64,000 nucleotides of DNA from Elephas maximus indicus (taxonomy: Eukaryota > Chordata > Mammalia > Proboscidea > Elephantidae): NCBI RefSeq assembly GCF_024166365.1, contig NC_064821.1, forward strand, positions 51,983,093 through 52,047,092. The letters are read 5' to 3'. Below are positions 32,231 through 43,525 of this stretch, piece by piece (position 1 is the stretch's first letter; every line of letters starts with the position of its first letter). A program made the translations under genes and the position numbers. The notes under the pieces are model-generated. The model worked only from the letters and a program-made list of their open reading frames with translations, searched no databases and was not told the origin of the DNA.

Positions 32231-33637
32231 TCAAGAGGACATACTAGACATGGCCAAGTGGCTGCTACCTACTCCAAGAGACCCCAGGGCTCCTAGCCAG
32301 GACCCCTCACTCTAAGTTTCTGCCCTCCCCCCACCCACGGCCCCGCTCCCCTCACGCTCCCCACCTACCGACACCCACACTCCAAGTTCCTCCAGGGGTG
32401 TGCCCAGCTTGAGTCATCTACGTCCAGCCCTGCCCAGCTCTGGCCACAGAGATGCCTTTTCGTAAACATCTGAATGAGTGAAGACTGGAAATTGTATCAG
32501 GAGAAAATTACTACTTCTTCCTCCTTTGAATTGGGGAAGGGAAGAGTTGCCGGAAAAATGAAGTCAGTGGCTCTGGTATTGCGTGCTCCTTGCTGATGGC
32601 TTTTCCCAAAGGGAAGGCTAGGTAGTCTGCCAGGAAAATGGGCCCAACATGGCAGATAGGCAGGGGACTGTCCCCGAGCCCCTGTCCCCCCGTCCTCACT
32701 CCCCGGCTGCTTGAGCTCTGAGCTGAGGTCTCGCTAACAGAAAAAAAATGTGCTGGTTCACTTCTCCCTGTGTCACTGGGGCCCAGGGTGAGGCAGCATG
32801 CTGACATGACCAAAATCGTGCCAGGCCTGCTGGGCACGAGGAATTCATGACTCCTGGCACTCGTAGCACCGTGAAGCCCCTCCCTCTCAGAGTGCAGAGG
32901 GGAAAACAGCCCTGGGGAGGTGAGAGACTTGCTCTAGGTCACACAGAGAATCAGTGATCATCAGGACTAGTTGCTGATGCACTAAATATTAAAAAAAAAA
33001 AAAAGGGCACTTTAGAATTAGAGAAGGAACTATGATTTAAAAAATAATAATAAAAGCAGAAAAAAGTACAGGGAAAGTAATAAAAATTACCCACAGTCCC
33101 ATCACCTGTTAAACCTACTTTAAATATTTCAGTTTCTTTCCTTTCTTTCAAATAGTTGAAAAGTTATCCTCAATGACTTATTAACAAAAGAACCTCCCAC
33201 CTTACGGCTATGATGGTTGTGGAGATTTGTTCGTAGCCCTCCTCAGCCTGTGAAAGTTCTTTTACTCCACAATTACAAATGCCATTAGAAGTTCATGGCT
33301 TTGACCCTGAAATCCCCTCTGAGGGGATTTGTTTCAAAGGGAGTGAATGGAACTTCTAGATTGATTGTTGCTTTCTGATCCTATTCTTTCATTTTAGATG
33401 GAAGACCTGTTCCTTCTGAATGCCTGTGTTGCTGTAGGGAATCTCCTTTGCCTATTTCAGGTTTTAAATTATATACATTGTTCTCGAGTCTGGATCACTG
33501 GTCCAGACCATGGATTTTAGAGACCTGAGGATGTACCTCAAGGGTGAGCCCAGTTAATGAGGAGCAGACCTTCCCCTCTCCCTCAACCAGAGCGGCTCTC
33601 CGTGGGTCTGTTTTACAAACTGGGGTTCCATTCCAAT
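32231..33637. other. Intergenic, mostly unrecognised
   Basis: A short antisense MIR-like core lies at 32890-32960. An A-rich stretch at 32985-33080 may be old L1. Otherwise nothing recognised. Confidence 0.45.
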
Positions 33638-33841
33638 AACCTGTTGCTGTCAAGTTGATTTCGAGTCATGGAAACCCCAGGTGTTACAAAGTAGAACTGT
33701 GCTCTATAGGGTTTTCTTGGCTGTTCCATCCTTTTGGAAGCAGTTAGCTAGGTCTTTCTTCCTCAGAGGCACTGGGTGGGTTTGAACCTCCAACCTTTAG
33801 GTTAGCAGCCAATCGCAAACCACTTGCACCACCCAAGGACC
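33638..33841 (-). mobile_element. AfroSINE
   Basis: Antisense copy, 'gttgctgtcaagttgatttc' to 'gcaccacccaaggacc'. Confidence 0.9.
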
Positions 33842-33848
33842 TTTACAT

Positions 33849-34060
33849 CCTAATAGCCATCAATTATTGAGTGCTTATTATGTGCCAGGTGCTTTTCATG
33901 TATCATCTCATTTAACCCTCACAGCAACCCTGGGAGGCAGGTACAGTTTTTATTGCCTTTCTACAGATCAAGAAACTGAGACTCAGAGAGGTAGAGTGAC
34001 TTGTACAATGTCACACAGCCAATGAGTAGCAGAGTTGGGATCCAAATCCAGGCAATCTGA
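33849..34060 (-). repeat. MIR SINE, antisense
   Basis: Long, well-kept antisense MIR: 'ttgagtgcttattatgtgcc', 'catctcatttaaccctcac' and 'gtcacacagccaatgagtag'. Confidence 0.88.
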
Positions 34061-34189
34061 GAAAACTAAGTTACCTCTCCATTTAAGATTTCATTTGAAC
34101 AAAGATTCATGGCCAGAAATGTCTTTGAGTTTAGCTTATTCCAGGCCTTTTCCCTTGGTGCCACATTGCCTGCAAAAAGGGCAAAAGAC

Positions 34190-34440
34190 TCCTGTAGGCT
34201 GGAGAGATCCTGGAAGGTTTCAAGGAGGAATTGGGTTGGAACTGAGCCATGAAGGTTGGCTCAGCATCAGAAACCAGAAGGCATCACATTTAAGTGTACG
34301 GGATTCATTATTTGTCTCAGGGGGTCAGGATGGGGAGCACTCTGGGGAGATAATTTAGAGGAGGCATTTGGGGACGGTGAGGTTAGTTCAGGCTCAGGAA
34401 TGCTGCTTGCCTTAGGAGAGGCCACATGGAAGATGTGACA
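34190..34440 (-). repeat. L2 LINE fragment, antisense
   Basis: Degenerate antisense L2 ('ggaactgagccatgaaggtt' and downstream 'cattatttgtctcaggggg'). Confidence 0.45.
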
Positions 34441-34913
34441 GGTGTGACCTTTGCCCCCGGACTGGGCCTATCTGAAGAGCCGGTTCAAAGTGGGCATGGG
34501 CCACTGGTCATGGGGGGAGATGAGCCCCTCGCTCAGGCTAGCCCTGGAGAGAGCCTTGTGTTCAGGAGACATGAAAAACTTCAGGTTCTCCACCTATGAA
34601 GTGGACGTTTTTACAATGAATGATGAGCGCCATAACTAAAACAAGTGGCCGCTGCCTTGCCTGGCAAGTCCTTCATGAAACAGGCTTTTCAGGTTATAAT
34701 AAGATCAGATGTACAAACATTTGTTCTGTATTACGTGTTCACGCCGTGCTGAATGTGTGGGTGACTTGCTTAAAATGGGACTCTTGGCCCCGTCACTCAG
34801 CTCACCTGGAGTTACTGAAAATATCAAATTGGGTTCCAAGTTTGAAGGTGGTGAGCTAGGGAGGAACACTGACACCTCTCACCCCTACCATGCCCAATTG
34901 CCCAGAGAAGTTT
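34441..34913. other. Intergenic, no clear feature
   Basis: Nothing secure. A stretch near 34570-34640 weakly resembles MIR. Confidence 0.4.
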
Positions 34914-34983
34914 TTTTGTTTTTTTTTTTTTACTTTTTTTATTGTGCTTTAAGTGAAAGTTTACAGTTCAAGTTAGTTTCTAG
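34914..34983 (-). mobile_element. L1 3' tip, severely 5'-truncated
   Basis: Poly-T followed by 'attgtgctttaagtgaaagt', nearly identical to the 3' tip of the L1 at 17015-17060. Only about 65 bp of L1 is present, directly next to an RTE tail. Confidence 0.8.
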
Positions 34984-36023
34984 AGAAAAGTCATCGATGC
35001 CATTGAGTGGCTTCCGACTCATAGTGACCTTATACATAACAGAACAAAATATTTCCCAGTCCTGTGCCATCCTCACAATTGGTGCTGTGTTTGAGCCCGT
35101 TGTTGCAGCCACTGTGTCAATCCATCTTGCTGAGGGTCTTCCTCTTTTTTGCTGACCTTCTACTTTACCAAGCATGATGTCCTTCTCTAGGGACTGGTTC
35201 CTCCTGATGACATGTCCAAAGTAAGTCTCCCCATCCTTGCTTCTAATGGGCATTCTGGCTGTACTGCTTCCAAGACAGATTTGTTTGTTCTTTTGGCAGT
35301 CCATGGTATATTCAATATTCTTCATTAACACCATAATTCAAAGGCATCAATTCTTCTTCGGTCTTCCTTTTTCATTGTCCAGCTTTTGCATGCACAGGGG
35401 GTCATTGAAAACACCATGGTTTGAGTCAGGGTCATCTTAGTTCTTAAAGTGCCACCTTTGGTTTTTAAGACTTTAAAGAGGTCTTTTGCAGCAGATTTGC
35501 CCAATGCAATACATCATTTGATTTCTTGACTGCAACTTCCATGGGCATTGATTGTGGATCCAAGTAAAATGAAATCCTTGACAATATCAATATTTTCTAA
35601 GTTTATCATGATGCCAATCATTGGTCCAGTTGTGACGATTTTTGATTTCTTTATGTTGAGGTGTAATCCATACTGAAGGCTGTGGTCTTTGATCTTCACC
35701 AGTAAGGGCTTCATGTCCTCTTCACTTTGGGCAAGCAAGGTTGTGTCATCTGCATATTGCAGGTTGTTAATGAGCCTTCCTCCAATCCTGATGCCATGTT
35801 CTTCTTCGTATAGTCCAGCTTCTCCAATTATTTGCTCAACAGACACATTGAATAAGTATGGTGAAAGGGTACAACCCTGATGCACATCTTCTCTAATTTT
35901 AAACCATGCAATATCCGCTTGTTCTTTTTGAAAGTCTGCCTCTTGGTCTAATTACAGGTTCCACATGAACACAATTAAGTGTTCTGGAATTTGCATTCTT
36001 TGCAATGTTATCCATAATTTGTG
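34984..36023 (-). mobile_element. RTE LINE, 5'-truncated, minus arm of an inverted pair
   Basis: Antisense RTE from the tail to about the middle of the reverse transcriptase domain. The minus frame 35885-35514 contains GCTLSPYLFN and NNLQYADDTTLLAQSE (RT motif with YADD) and FILLGSTINAHG. Further down, the RTE C-terminal part is in the minus frame 35334-34939 (RMPIRSKDGETYFGHVIRR). Several stops and frame changes make it a dead copy. Confidence 0.9.
35514..35885 (-). pseudogene. RTE reverse-transcriptase fragment
   Basis: A 123-residue frame with the RT palm motif YADD (in LQYADDTTLL) and the preceding GCTLSPYLFNVSVEQII, as in RTE/BovB-type reverse transcriptases. The upstream fingers (motif A, FIDYAKAFD type) are missing because the copy is 5'-truncated. 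Not a host gene. Confidence 0.85.
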
Positions 36024-36066
36024 AATAAACCAAAAAAACCAAATCCATTGCTGTCAAGTCAATTAG
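36024..36066 (-). mobile_element. AfroSINE tail scrap
   Basis: About 40 bp of antisense AfroSINE tail (aaaccaaatccattgctgtc) with no body, wedged between RTE and L1. Confidence 0.55.
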
Positions 36067-36444
36067 TTAAAGCTAGTAAAAGACATAGAAGTACTGAACA
36101 AATGAAAAATATACCATGTTCATGGATAAGGTGTGCTACTGCTGCAATGACGTCAATTTTCCTCCAAATTCACCTATTAGTTCAGTGCAGTCTCAATTAA
36201 AAATCACAGCTGGAATTTAAGGAAGTTGACAAATGTGTATGGAAGAATAAAAGAACCATATATAATTAAGTCAATTTTGAAAAAAGAAGAACAAGTAGGA
36301 GAATTTACTACATAGTAAACATTCTGCAAAGCTCCAATAATAAAAACCATATGGAACTAGTCCAGGAACAAAACAATCGATGAAACAGAAAAGATTGTTC
36401 AGTGATAAACTGATGCAATTATGATCAATGATATAATGATGAAA

Positions 36445-38372
36445 GAATGGGCTGTTCGGCTGGTGGTATAGGGAAGATATGAAGAAAGCAAGCGGTCATT
36501 AAAAAGAAAAGACCAAAACGGATGTCAGAAGAGACTCTGAAAGTTGCTTTTGAATGTAGAGTAGCTAAAGTGAAAGGAAGAAATGATGAAGTCAAAGATC
36601 TGAACAGAAGATTTCAAAGTGTGTCTCGAGAAGACAAAATAAAGTATTATAATGACATGTGCAAAGACCTGGAGATAGAAAACCAAAAGGGAAGAACACG
36701 GTCAGCGTTTCTCAAGCCGAAAGAACTGAAGAACAACTTCAAGCCTCGAGTTGCAATATTGAAGGATTCTATGGGCAAAAACATTAAACCATGCAGGAAG
36801 CATCAAAAGAAGATGGAAGGAATACACAGAGTCACTGTGCCAAAAAGAATGAGTCAACGTTCAACCATTTCAGGAGGAAGCATATGATCAAGAACTCATG
36901 GTACCGACGGAAAAAGTCCAAGCTGTACTGAAGGCGTTGGCAAAAAACAAGGCTCTGGGAATTGATGGAACACCAATAGAGATGTTTCAAAAAATGGATG
37001 CAGCGCTTGAAGTGCTCACTTGTCTATGCCAAGAAGTTTGGAAGACAGCTACCTGGTCAACTGATTAGAAGAGACCCATATTTGTACCCATTCCAAAAAA
37101 AGGAGGTCCAACAAAATGCTGAAATTATTGAACATTATCATTAATATCACATACAAGTAAAATTTTGCCAAAGATCATTCAAAAGCGGTTACAATTGTAT
37201 ATTGACAGGGGACCGCCAGAAATTCAATCCAGATTCAGAAGAGGACGTGGAACCAGGGATATCATTGCCAATGTCATGTGGATCCTGGCTGAAAGCAGAG
37301 AATGTCAGAAAGATGTTTACCTGTGTTTTATTGACTATGCAAAGGCATTTGACTGTGTGGATTACAATAAATTATGGATCACATTGCAAAGAATGGGAAT
37401 TCCAAAACACTTAATTGTGCTCACGAGGAATCTGCACTAAGACCAAGAGGCAGTCATTCAAACAGAACAAGGGGATATTGCGTGGTTTAAAGCCAGGAAA
37501 GGTGAGCATCAGGGTTGTGTGCTTTCACCATATTTATTCAATCTGTATGCTGAGCAAATAATTTGAGAAACTGGACCATATGAAGAAGAACATGGCATCA
37601 GGATCGGAGGAAGACTCATTAACAACCTGCAATATGCAGATGACACAATCTTGCTTGCTAAAAGTGAAGATGACTTGAAACCCTTACCGATGAAGATCAG
37701 AGACCGCAGCCTGCAGTATGGATTACGCCTCAACATAAAGCAAACAAAAATCATCACAACTGGACCAATAAGCAACATTATGCTAAATGGAGAAAAGATG
37801 GAAGTTGTCAGGGATTTCATTTTACTTGGATCCACAATCAGCGCCCATGGAAGCAGCAGTCAAGAAATCAAACAACATATTGCATTGGGCAAATCTGGTG
37901 CAACAGACCTCCTTAAAGTGTTAAAAAGCAAAGATGTCACTTTAAGAACTAAGGTGTGCCTGACTCAAGCCATGGTGTTTTCAATCACCTCATATGCATG
38001 CAAAAGCTGGACAACGAAAAAAGAAGGCCGAAGAAGAATTGATGCCTTTGAATTATGGTGTCGACGAAGAATATTGAATATATTATGGACTGCCAGAAAA
38101 ACAAACAAATCTGTCTTGGAAGCAGTACAGCCAGAACGCCCATTAGAAGCAAGGATGGTGAGACTTCATCTCACATACTTTGGACATGTCATTAGAAGGA
38201 AGGACATCATGCTTGGTAAAGCAGAGGGTCAGCAAAAAAGAGAAAGACCCTCAGTGAGAGGGACTGACACAGTGGCTGCAACAATGGGCTCAAACACAGC
38301 AACAGTCGTGAGGATGGCACGGAATCAGGCAGCGTTTCATTCAATGGCACCTAACAACAATAGCAATAAGGA
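36445..38372 (+). mobile_element. RTE LINE (BovB-like), plus arm of the inverted pair
   Basis: Nearly 2 kb of RTE coding region and tail in sense. Pieces in order: an N-terminal linker frame 36522-36887; RT motif A, FIDYAKAFDCVDYNKLW, in the frame 37165-37440; YADDTILLAKSEDD in the frame from 37651; RTE C-terminal KSWTTKKEGRRRIDAFELW; and the tail ending 'ggcacctaacaacaatagc'. Frameshifts and stops divide the ORF. The 5' UTR and endonuclease are missing. Confidence 0.9.
37165..37440 (+). pseudogene. RTE reverse-transcriptase fragment, motif A
   Basis: A 91-residue frame. GRGTRDIIANVMWILAE precedes the motif A block FIDYAKAFDCVDYNKLW with its catalytic aspartate (FxDYxKAFD form). It ends at a stop soon after. 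Part of the decayed RTE. Confidence 0.88.
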
Positions 38373-38454
38373 AGACTGGCTCACTCTATGGAGAAAAATG
38401 AAGCCAGGTCTCTGCCTTACACCTTCTGCACCATATACAATCCAGATGTATTAA
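37651..38454 (+). pseudogene. RTE ORF C-terminal fragment
   Basis: Longest open frame in the window (267 residues). The annotated start is internal, just after the YADD motif, which lies in the same frame upstream (QYADDTILLAKSEDD, 37630-37674). It carries RDFILLGSTISAHG, SYACKSWTTKKEGRRRIDAFELW and FGHVIRRKDIMLGKAEG, typical of the RTE/BovB thumb and C terminus. The last 25 or so residues read into old L1. Not a host protein. Confidence 0.9.
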
Positions 38455-39445
38455 AGACCTAGATGTCGGATGTAAAATAATAAAGCTAATGAAAAAATTT
38501 AGGAAAATATCTTTGTGACCCACAGATAGGGAAGTACCTTTTAACTACAATCCAAATGGCCAAAAAATGGATGGTTTTGATTATGTTAAAGTTAAGGACT
38601 TTTTTTGTTTTCAACAAAAAATATTATAAACAAAGATATCCAGTAGATGACAGAATGGGAGAGTTATCTACAACGTCTAAAGTTTTTACAGGATGAATAA
38701 CCAGAATATTCAAGGAATTATTGCAAAGCTACAAGAAGACAGGAAACATGATAGAAATTTGGCCAAAGGATGTGAACAGGCAGTTCACTTCTAGAAGGGG
38801 AAACCCAAGTGACTAACAAGTAATGAAGAGGTGCTCAAACCCACGAATATTCAGAGAAATGCAAATGAACAACAGCTAGTTCCACTTTGCACTCATCAAA
38901 CTGGCCAAAGTCAGAAAGTTGGCAAAGGGTGAATTTCGGGAAGACCATGTGAAAATGGGAACCCTGGAGCCCTCTGCCACGGCTGTGGCTGGTGTGGCTC
39001 TCCTGGAGAAAATTCTGCAGGGTTTAGTGAAACAGGTACACAAGTATTACCCGATCCAGCACTCCCACTCCAGAGACATTCAAACATCCACAAACACTAC
39101 CACCACGTGTTTTACCAGGATGCCTCAAATGAGGAGGTTGGTGTCCCTGATGGGGGCGGAATGGCACGAGAGCAAGGATTAGGGAAAAAAATAATACAGC
39201 AGGAGAGAAGCCTTGTATGGCAAGAACGGAGAAGTGTGATTCATTCAACCCCCTGTACCTGAGGTCCAAAAACAACTAGTGAACGAGAGAGAGAAGTTAT
39301 GCAAAAAAAAAAAAGATTCCATTCACACTAGCCACAAAATGATAAAATTATTAAAAAAGGGGGGAGGGGTACCGAATTCTACATGTAAAAATTGTTGAGA
39401 TGGCATATGTTTTTTTATGTCTATTATCAGCACAATAAGAAGGGG

Positions 39446-39839
39446 GGGTTGTTGGAGGAGGACTCAATGAGGGAATATTTGTTCCTCCTCAGGCCAGAGT
39501 GGCCCAGTTTGTAAGAGGGTGGTGGGCTCAGAGGGGACTCAGGAGAGGCAGGGAAACTGAGGCCAGAGCATACTGTGTCAGTAGAGAGCCTGGCTGGAAG
39601 GCAGCCATTGCTTGTCTTTGAGCTTTTTTGTCTAGAGAAGTCTGATCTGGAGGCTGGGGACCAGCTGCTTCTGCCCAGTGGGGGCTGGGGAGGCACAGGT
39701 AGGGGAGGGGTGGGTAAAGGTGAGCTCTGTCTGGACAGGATGTTCTTCTATTACGTGAGAGGCATGCTGGCAAGCTGTACACTGGTAAGGCTGAAAGGGG
39801 GTAGAATTGAAAGCACTTTGAAAATATAAAGGGCTGGAA
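39446..39839. other. Intergenic, no recognised feature
   Basis: Nothing recognised. Confidence 0.4.
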
Positions 39840-40800
39840 GAGGAAACGCCTCAACAAAATCAAATTTTGCTGCAGATGTGGGCCCATGCGGAGCCTCACG
39901 AGCCGGCGGGAGTGGAAGTGGGTACAGCCCCTTCAAGGAGGAATTTGGCAGGACCTAGTGAAAATGAAAATGTGCAAACCCCACCACCTGGCAGTTCTAC
40001 TTTCTAGGTTTACACCCTAGAGAGAGGTTCCACCATGTGCCTTAGGAGACAGGTGCAAGAATGTCATCACAGTGTGTGGGACACAGCAAAAGTGCAGATA
40101 CCCTGTTCTGTTGTTAGCTCCTGTGTACGATGGAACAAAGTGCTGCCTGGTCCCGTGCCATCCCCGTGATTGGATGCCTATCGGACCGCTGTGATCCACA
40201 GAATTTTCGTTGGCTGATTTTTGGAAGTAGATAGCCAGGCCTTTCTTCTTAGTCCATCTTAGTCTGGAAGCTCCCCTGAAACCTGTTCAGCACCATAGCA
40301 ACCTGCAGGCTTCCGTTGGCAGATGAATGGTGGCTGTACACGAGGTGCGTTGACTGGAAATTGAACCTGGGTCTCTCCTATGGAAGACGAGAATTCTACC
40401 ACTGAGCCACCAATCCCCGGCAGGCACCCTAACAGCCCATTAGCAGGAGTGTGGGCAAACAATATGCAGACAGTCACAGGACCAAACATCACACAGCAGA
40501 TAGGAAGAATAAACCAGGTCTGAATTCATCAACACGGAAAGTTCTCAGAAACAGAGCTGAGGGGAAAAAGCCAAGGGCAGAATAGTGCACCTGGTCTTCT
40601 ACCGTTACATGAATGTATGTGTTTGAATCATGCACCTAAAATAATACGCTACATTGTTTGTGGGCGTTAATATATGAATGGCAGAAAATGGACGAGGGAG
40701 TAACACAGCAAACTCAGGTGCCTTTGGGGAGAGAGAAGGGACTAGACCCGGGGTTGGAGGGTCAAAGAGGACTTTAGTTTTAATTATAAAATAAAAGAAT
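39840..40800 (+). mobile_element. Old L1 3' region, interrupted by a chimeric SINE
   Basis: L1M-like 3' text such as 'cctggcagttctactttcta' and 'catgcacctaaaataatacg' flanks the SINE at 40108-40424. Decayed. Confidence 0.55.
40108..40424 (-). mobile_element. tRNA-Gly / RTE chimeric SINE
   Basis: On the minus strand it starts with a tRNA-Gly-like head. An A-box-like tggctcagtgg (complement of 40399-40409) is followed by attctc and a B-box-like ggttcaatttc (complement of 40357-40367). A body follows that matches the RTE-derived element at 45292 ('gcttccagactaag', 'agaagaaaggcctggc'). It finishes with an RTE 3'-end-like segment (gggatggcacgggaccaggc). It differs from AfroSINE in both head and body. 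Confidence 0.75.
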
Positions 40801-40854
40801 TTGAAGCAAAGACATTTCATCCAATGTTTACAGAGAACCTAGGATCTTTTAAAA

Positions 40855-41215
40855 ATATCTATTGCTATCTGCACTGGTCTCCAGGTGTTCAGGACTCAGC
40901 AGAGAGCACAACAGTCAAGATCTCTGTTGTCACTGGGGAGACTGACAATGACAGAGAAATCATAATAACTGCCATGAAGACAATGAAAGCAGCTATTTTA
41001 GTTAGGGGGTGTCAGGGAAACCTCTCTGAGCAGAGACTAGGCTGAATAAGGCAGTAAACGTTCAGGTCTCCGGAGGAAGGCTGGGTGATCCAGGCAGAAG
41101 GAACCGCAAGTGCAAAGGCCCTGAGGCGGGAGCGTGCTTTGCGTGTTCTAGGAGCAACCAGGAGGCCTGAGGGGTCGAGTGTTACCATATGAGGTCAGAG
41201 AGGAACCAGGGAAGC
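40855..41215 (-). repeat. L2 LINE 3' region, antisense
   Basis: Contains 'gtgcaaaggccctgaggcgg' and 'ggtgtcagggaaacctctct', classic antisense L2. Confidence 0.85.
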
Positions 41216-41789
41216 CCCAGTTGTGAACACTCATCAATTCTGGGTAATGGGAATATGGGCATTTCTTATATTAGGCTTTGCATTTTTTTTTTTTTAGATT
41301 TCTAAAAAAAAGAAAATTCAAAAAAAGATAATGCAAAGTTAAATGACCGATAGGCATAAAATACAGCAGCACGGTTTGTAGTAGGATGAAAGGGAGAACT
41401 TCCCATCTGGCAACGGGCTTGCATGGAGTCAAGGTCAAACTGTGAAATCCCCCATCAGGTAGTCATTTCTGCAGGGCACGCACAGCCCCTGTGTACTGTT
41501 AAAGGCAGGGATTTGGAATCAAGCCTAGCTCTGCTCTATCGCCCAACTCCCCACATCTCATGAAACATCAGGGCAAGAAGGACTCTTGATTCAAGTCCAG
41601 AGATGGCCGGTGCGGCCCAGTGATTCTGCTGTGGCTGCCCCTCCCCCCCACCCCAGGGCACATCTGGTTAACAGATCACATATCCTGTCTTGCCGAGCCC
41701 ACATGCAGGCTCAGAACCCTTCTGAACACAGAGCCCTCGCAGCAGTCACCAAGTGGCATTGACATTTAGGATGAAGCTAGCCTGCCCCC
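41216..41789. other. Intergenic, no clear feature
   Basis: An A/T-rich stretch near 41255-41350 may be an L1 scrap. The rest is unrecognised. Confidence 0.4.
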
Positions 41790-41900
41790 CCTGAGCCAGC
41801 CCTGTCATGTTACAAATGAGAATGCTGGAACCCAGAGAGGGGTAGAGGCTGGCCCAAGGTCACACAGAGGGGGGATTAGCCCCATTTACTGGGTTTAGAC
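41790..41900 (-). repeat. MIR fragment, antisense
   Basis: 'tggcccaaggtcacacagag' with a degenerate core. Confidence 0.65.
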
Positions 41901-42577
41901 AGTGAGGGTCTTCTCCACAGGCTTGGGACTGATTTGGGGATTGGGTCCTGGAAAGAGGTAACCTGAAACAGGGGGTAGGAGGAATCCTGCAGGCTATTTT
42001 GGAGCCCATCCCCAAACTGCCTGGGGTCTTTTTGAGGGTTGGGGGAGAGTAGCACCCTCAGGCCCTCCCCATCTTTGGAAGGAGTTGGAGATGGGAGCTG
42101 GTGAGCATCCCCTGGTCCAGCGGCCTCGTCCCCATCTCAGCCCAAGATGTGGCCCTAGTGACGGTGGGAGGGCCAGCGGGAAGGAAAGACGAAGGAGGCC
42201 ATGACAGGGCTGTGGCCGACACCAAGTGTCACTTCCTGTTCGTGATTTTAGGACATGAGTCATTTAGGGGCTGGCCCAGCGCCTTCAGGGCGCTGAGATA
42301 AGCAGGACAGTGAGGAAAGAGCAGCCTGTTTGCTCTAGCTGTGGGCCAGGCTGGGTGGGGGAGGGGAGAGGGACCCTGCTGTCCAAGCAGTCCCTGAAAG
42401 GCAGGATCGCACTGAGCTCCAAGGACACTGGGTCAGAAGGAGCTGGCCTGGGGGAGAACTCAGCAAGAATGTTACTGAGACCTCCCTATGGTGCAAGCAG
42501 CCCCTCCCTGCACTGCCCACAGGAAGTCTTCTAAACCGCCCTTGGCCACAGCTGACACCTCTGTGTTAGGCAGTGTA
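41901..42577. other. Intergenic, no recognised feature
   Basis: G+C-rich unique-looking sequence. Confidence 0.4.
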
Positions 42578-42720
42578 TCTCTAAAAGTCTCCGTCAGTCA
42601 GAGTAACCTGGGGGCTCCTCAAAAAGCCAGTAGTCAGGCCCTTGACGGACATGGACGTGAGGCCAGGGAACCTGCATGTTTAACAAGCCTTCCAGATGAT
42701 TCTGGCGCTGGCTAAGGCTG
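42578..42720 (+). mobile_element. MER5A-like hAT-Charlie element
   Basis: 'cagagtaacctgggggctcc', then 'acctgcatgtttaacaagcc' in MER5A order, sense orientation. Confidence 0.7.
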
Positions 42721-42765
42721 GAGAGCGACTCCTCCACACTGTCCACTAGAATGCCTGGCACACAG

Positions 42766-42920
42766 TTAAAAAAAAAACTCAAAAAATCTGTTGTCAAGTT
42801 GACTGCAACTCATGGTGACCTCGTGTGCTACAGAGTAGGATTGCTCCATAGGGTTTCCTTGGCTGTAACCTTTGTGGGTGCAGACCGCCAGGCCTGTCTT
42901 CTGCTGTACAGCTCAGGGGG
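42766..42920 (-). mobile_element. AfroSINE, truncated
   Basis: Antisense copy from 'gttgtcaagttgactgcaac' to about 'gctgtacagctca'. The tRNA-like head is missing. Confidence 0.85.
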
Positions 42921-42989
42921 TTACTGAGAGAGGAGAGGGACATGAGAACGATAACAAGGTGAGTGTTAACGCTACAGGTCTATAGAAGA

Positions 42990-43322
42990 ACTATGGCTCT
43001 GGTATTCTGCCTGGGTTGGTGGGGTGTGATCAAGGGCAATTTCACAGAGGAGAGAGGGCTGGGCTGCAATTTGAAGGACAAGTAGGTGATCACCAAGCAA
43101 ACAAGGAGGGAAAGATCCCAGGCAGAGGAACTCACATGGATAAAGGCATGGAGCGAGGAGCTCGGGGTTACTCTGGGAGCCCAGGGTGGTTAGGGTATGG
43201 AGTTGGGGGTTGGCGTGCAGGAGGTCTGCCTGGGAGGCCAGCTGGGCTAAGTGGTGAAGGCCTCTAGGGTCTGGCTGAGGAGGCTGAACTCAATTCTGAA
43301 AGCTGTGGCAAGTTATGAGGTA
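42990..43322 (-). repeat. L2 LINE fragment, antisense
   Basis: Degenerate antisense L2 around 'cccaggcagaggaactcac'. Similar text also follows the MER20 near 43550-43640. Confidence 0.55.
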
Positions 43323-43525
43323 GGGCAAGATTTCTCAACCTCAACACCGTTGACTTCGTTGTGGGGGCCGTCCTGTGCATGGTAGGCTATTTAGTAGCAT
43401 CCATGTCCTCTATTCACTAGATGCCAGTATCACCGTCCACGAAGCTGTGAAAATAAAAAATATCTCCAGACATTAGCAAAGGTTCCCTCAGGGGGCCAAA
43501 TCACCTGCTGAGAACCACACGATTG
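43323..43525 (-). mobile_element. MER20-like hAT-Charlie element
   Basis: From 'gatttctcaacctcaacacc' to 'ctgctgagaaccac', with 'ccgtcctgtgcatggtaggc' inside. Nearly full length. Confidence 0.8.

Larger units (their letters stand above)
36067..39445 (+). mobile_element. Old L1 LINE, interrupted by RTE
   Basis: L1M ORF2-like text in sense at 36067-36440 ('ccatgttcatggataaggtg') and again at 38390-39130 ('ccaaaggatgtgaacaggca' and 'cagagaaatgcaaatgaac'), then a 3' tip near 39370-39440 ('acatgtaaaaattgttgaga'). The reading order continues across the RTE insertion. Heavily decayed, no intact ORF. Confidence 0.75.

Noticed and set aside
34984..38372. A previously undescribed coding system in the retrotransposon block
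   Set aside because: All coding signals here are explained by decayed L1 and RTE proteins; no additional conserved ORF was seen.
37651..38454. Longest ORF in the window (267 residues) as a host gene
   Set aside because: Its residues match the RTE/BovB C-terminal region and the ORF runs into old L1 at its end. It is a dead retrotransposon fragment.
40355..40417. tRNA-Gly gene on the minus strand
   Set aside because: Box-like sequences remain but the acceptor and anticodon arms are not intact, and the sequence continues into an RTE-derived SINE body.
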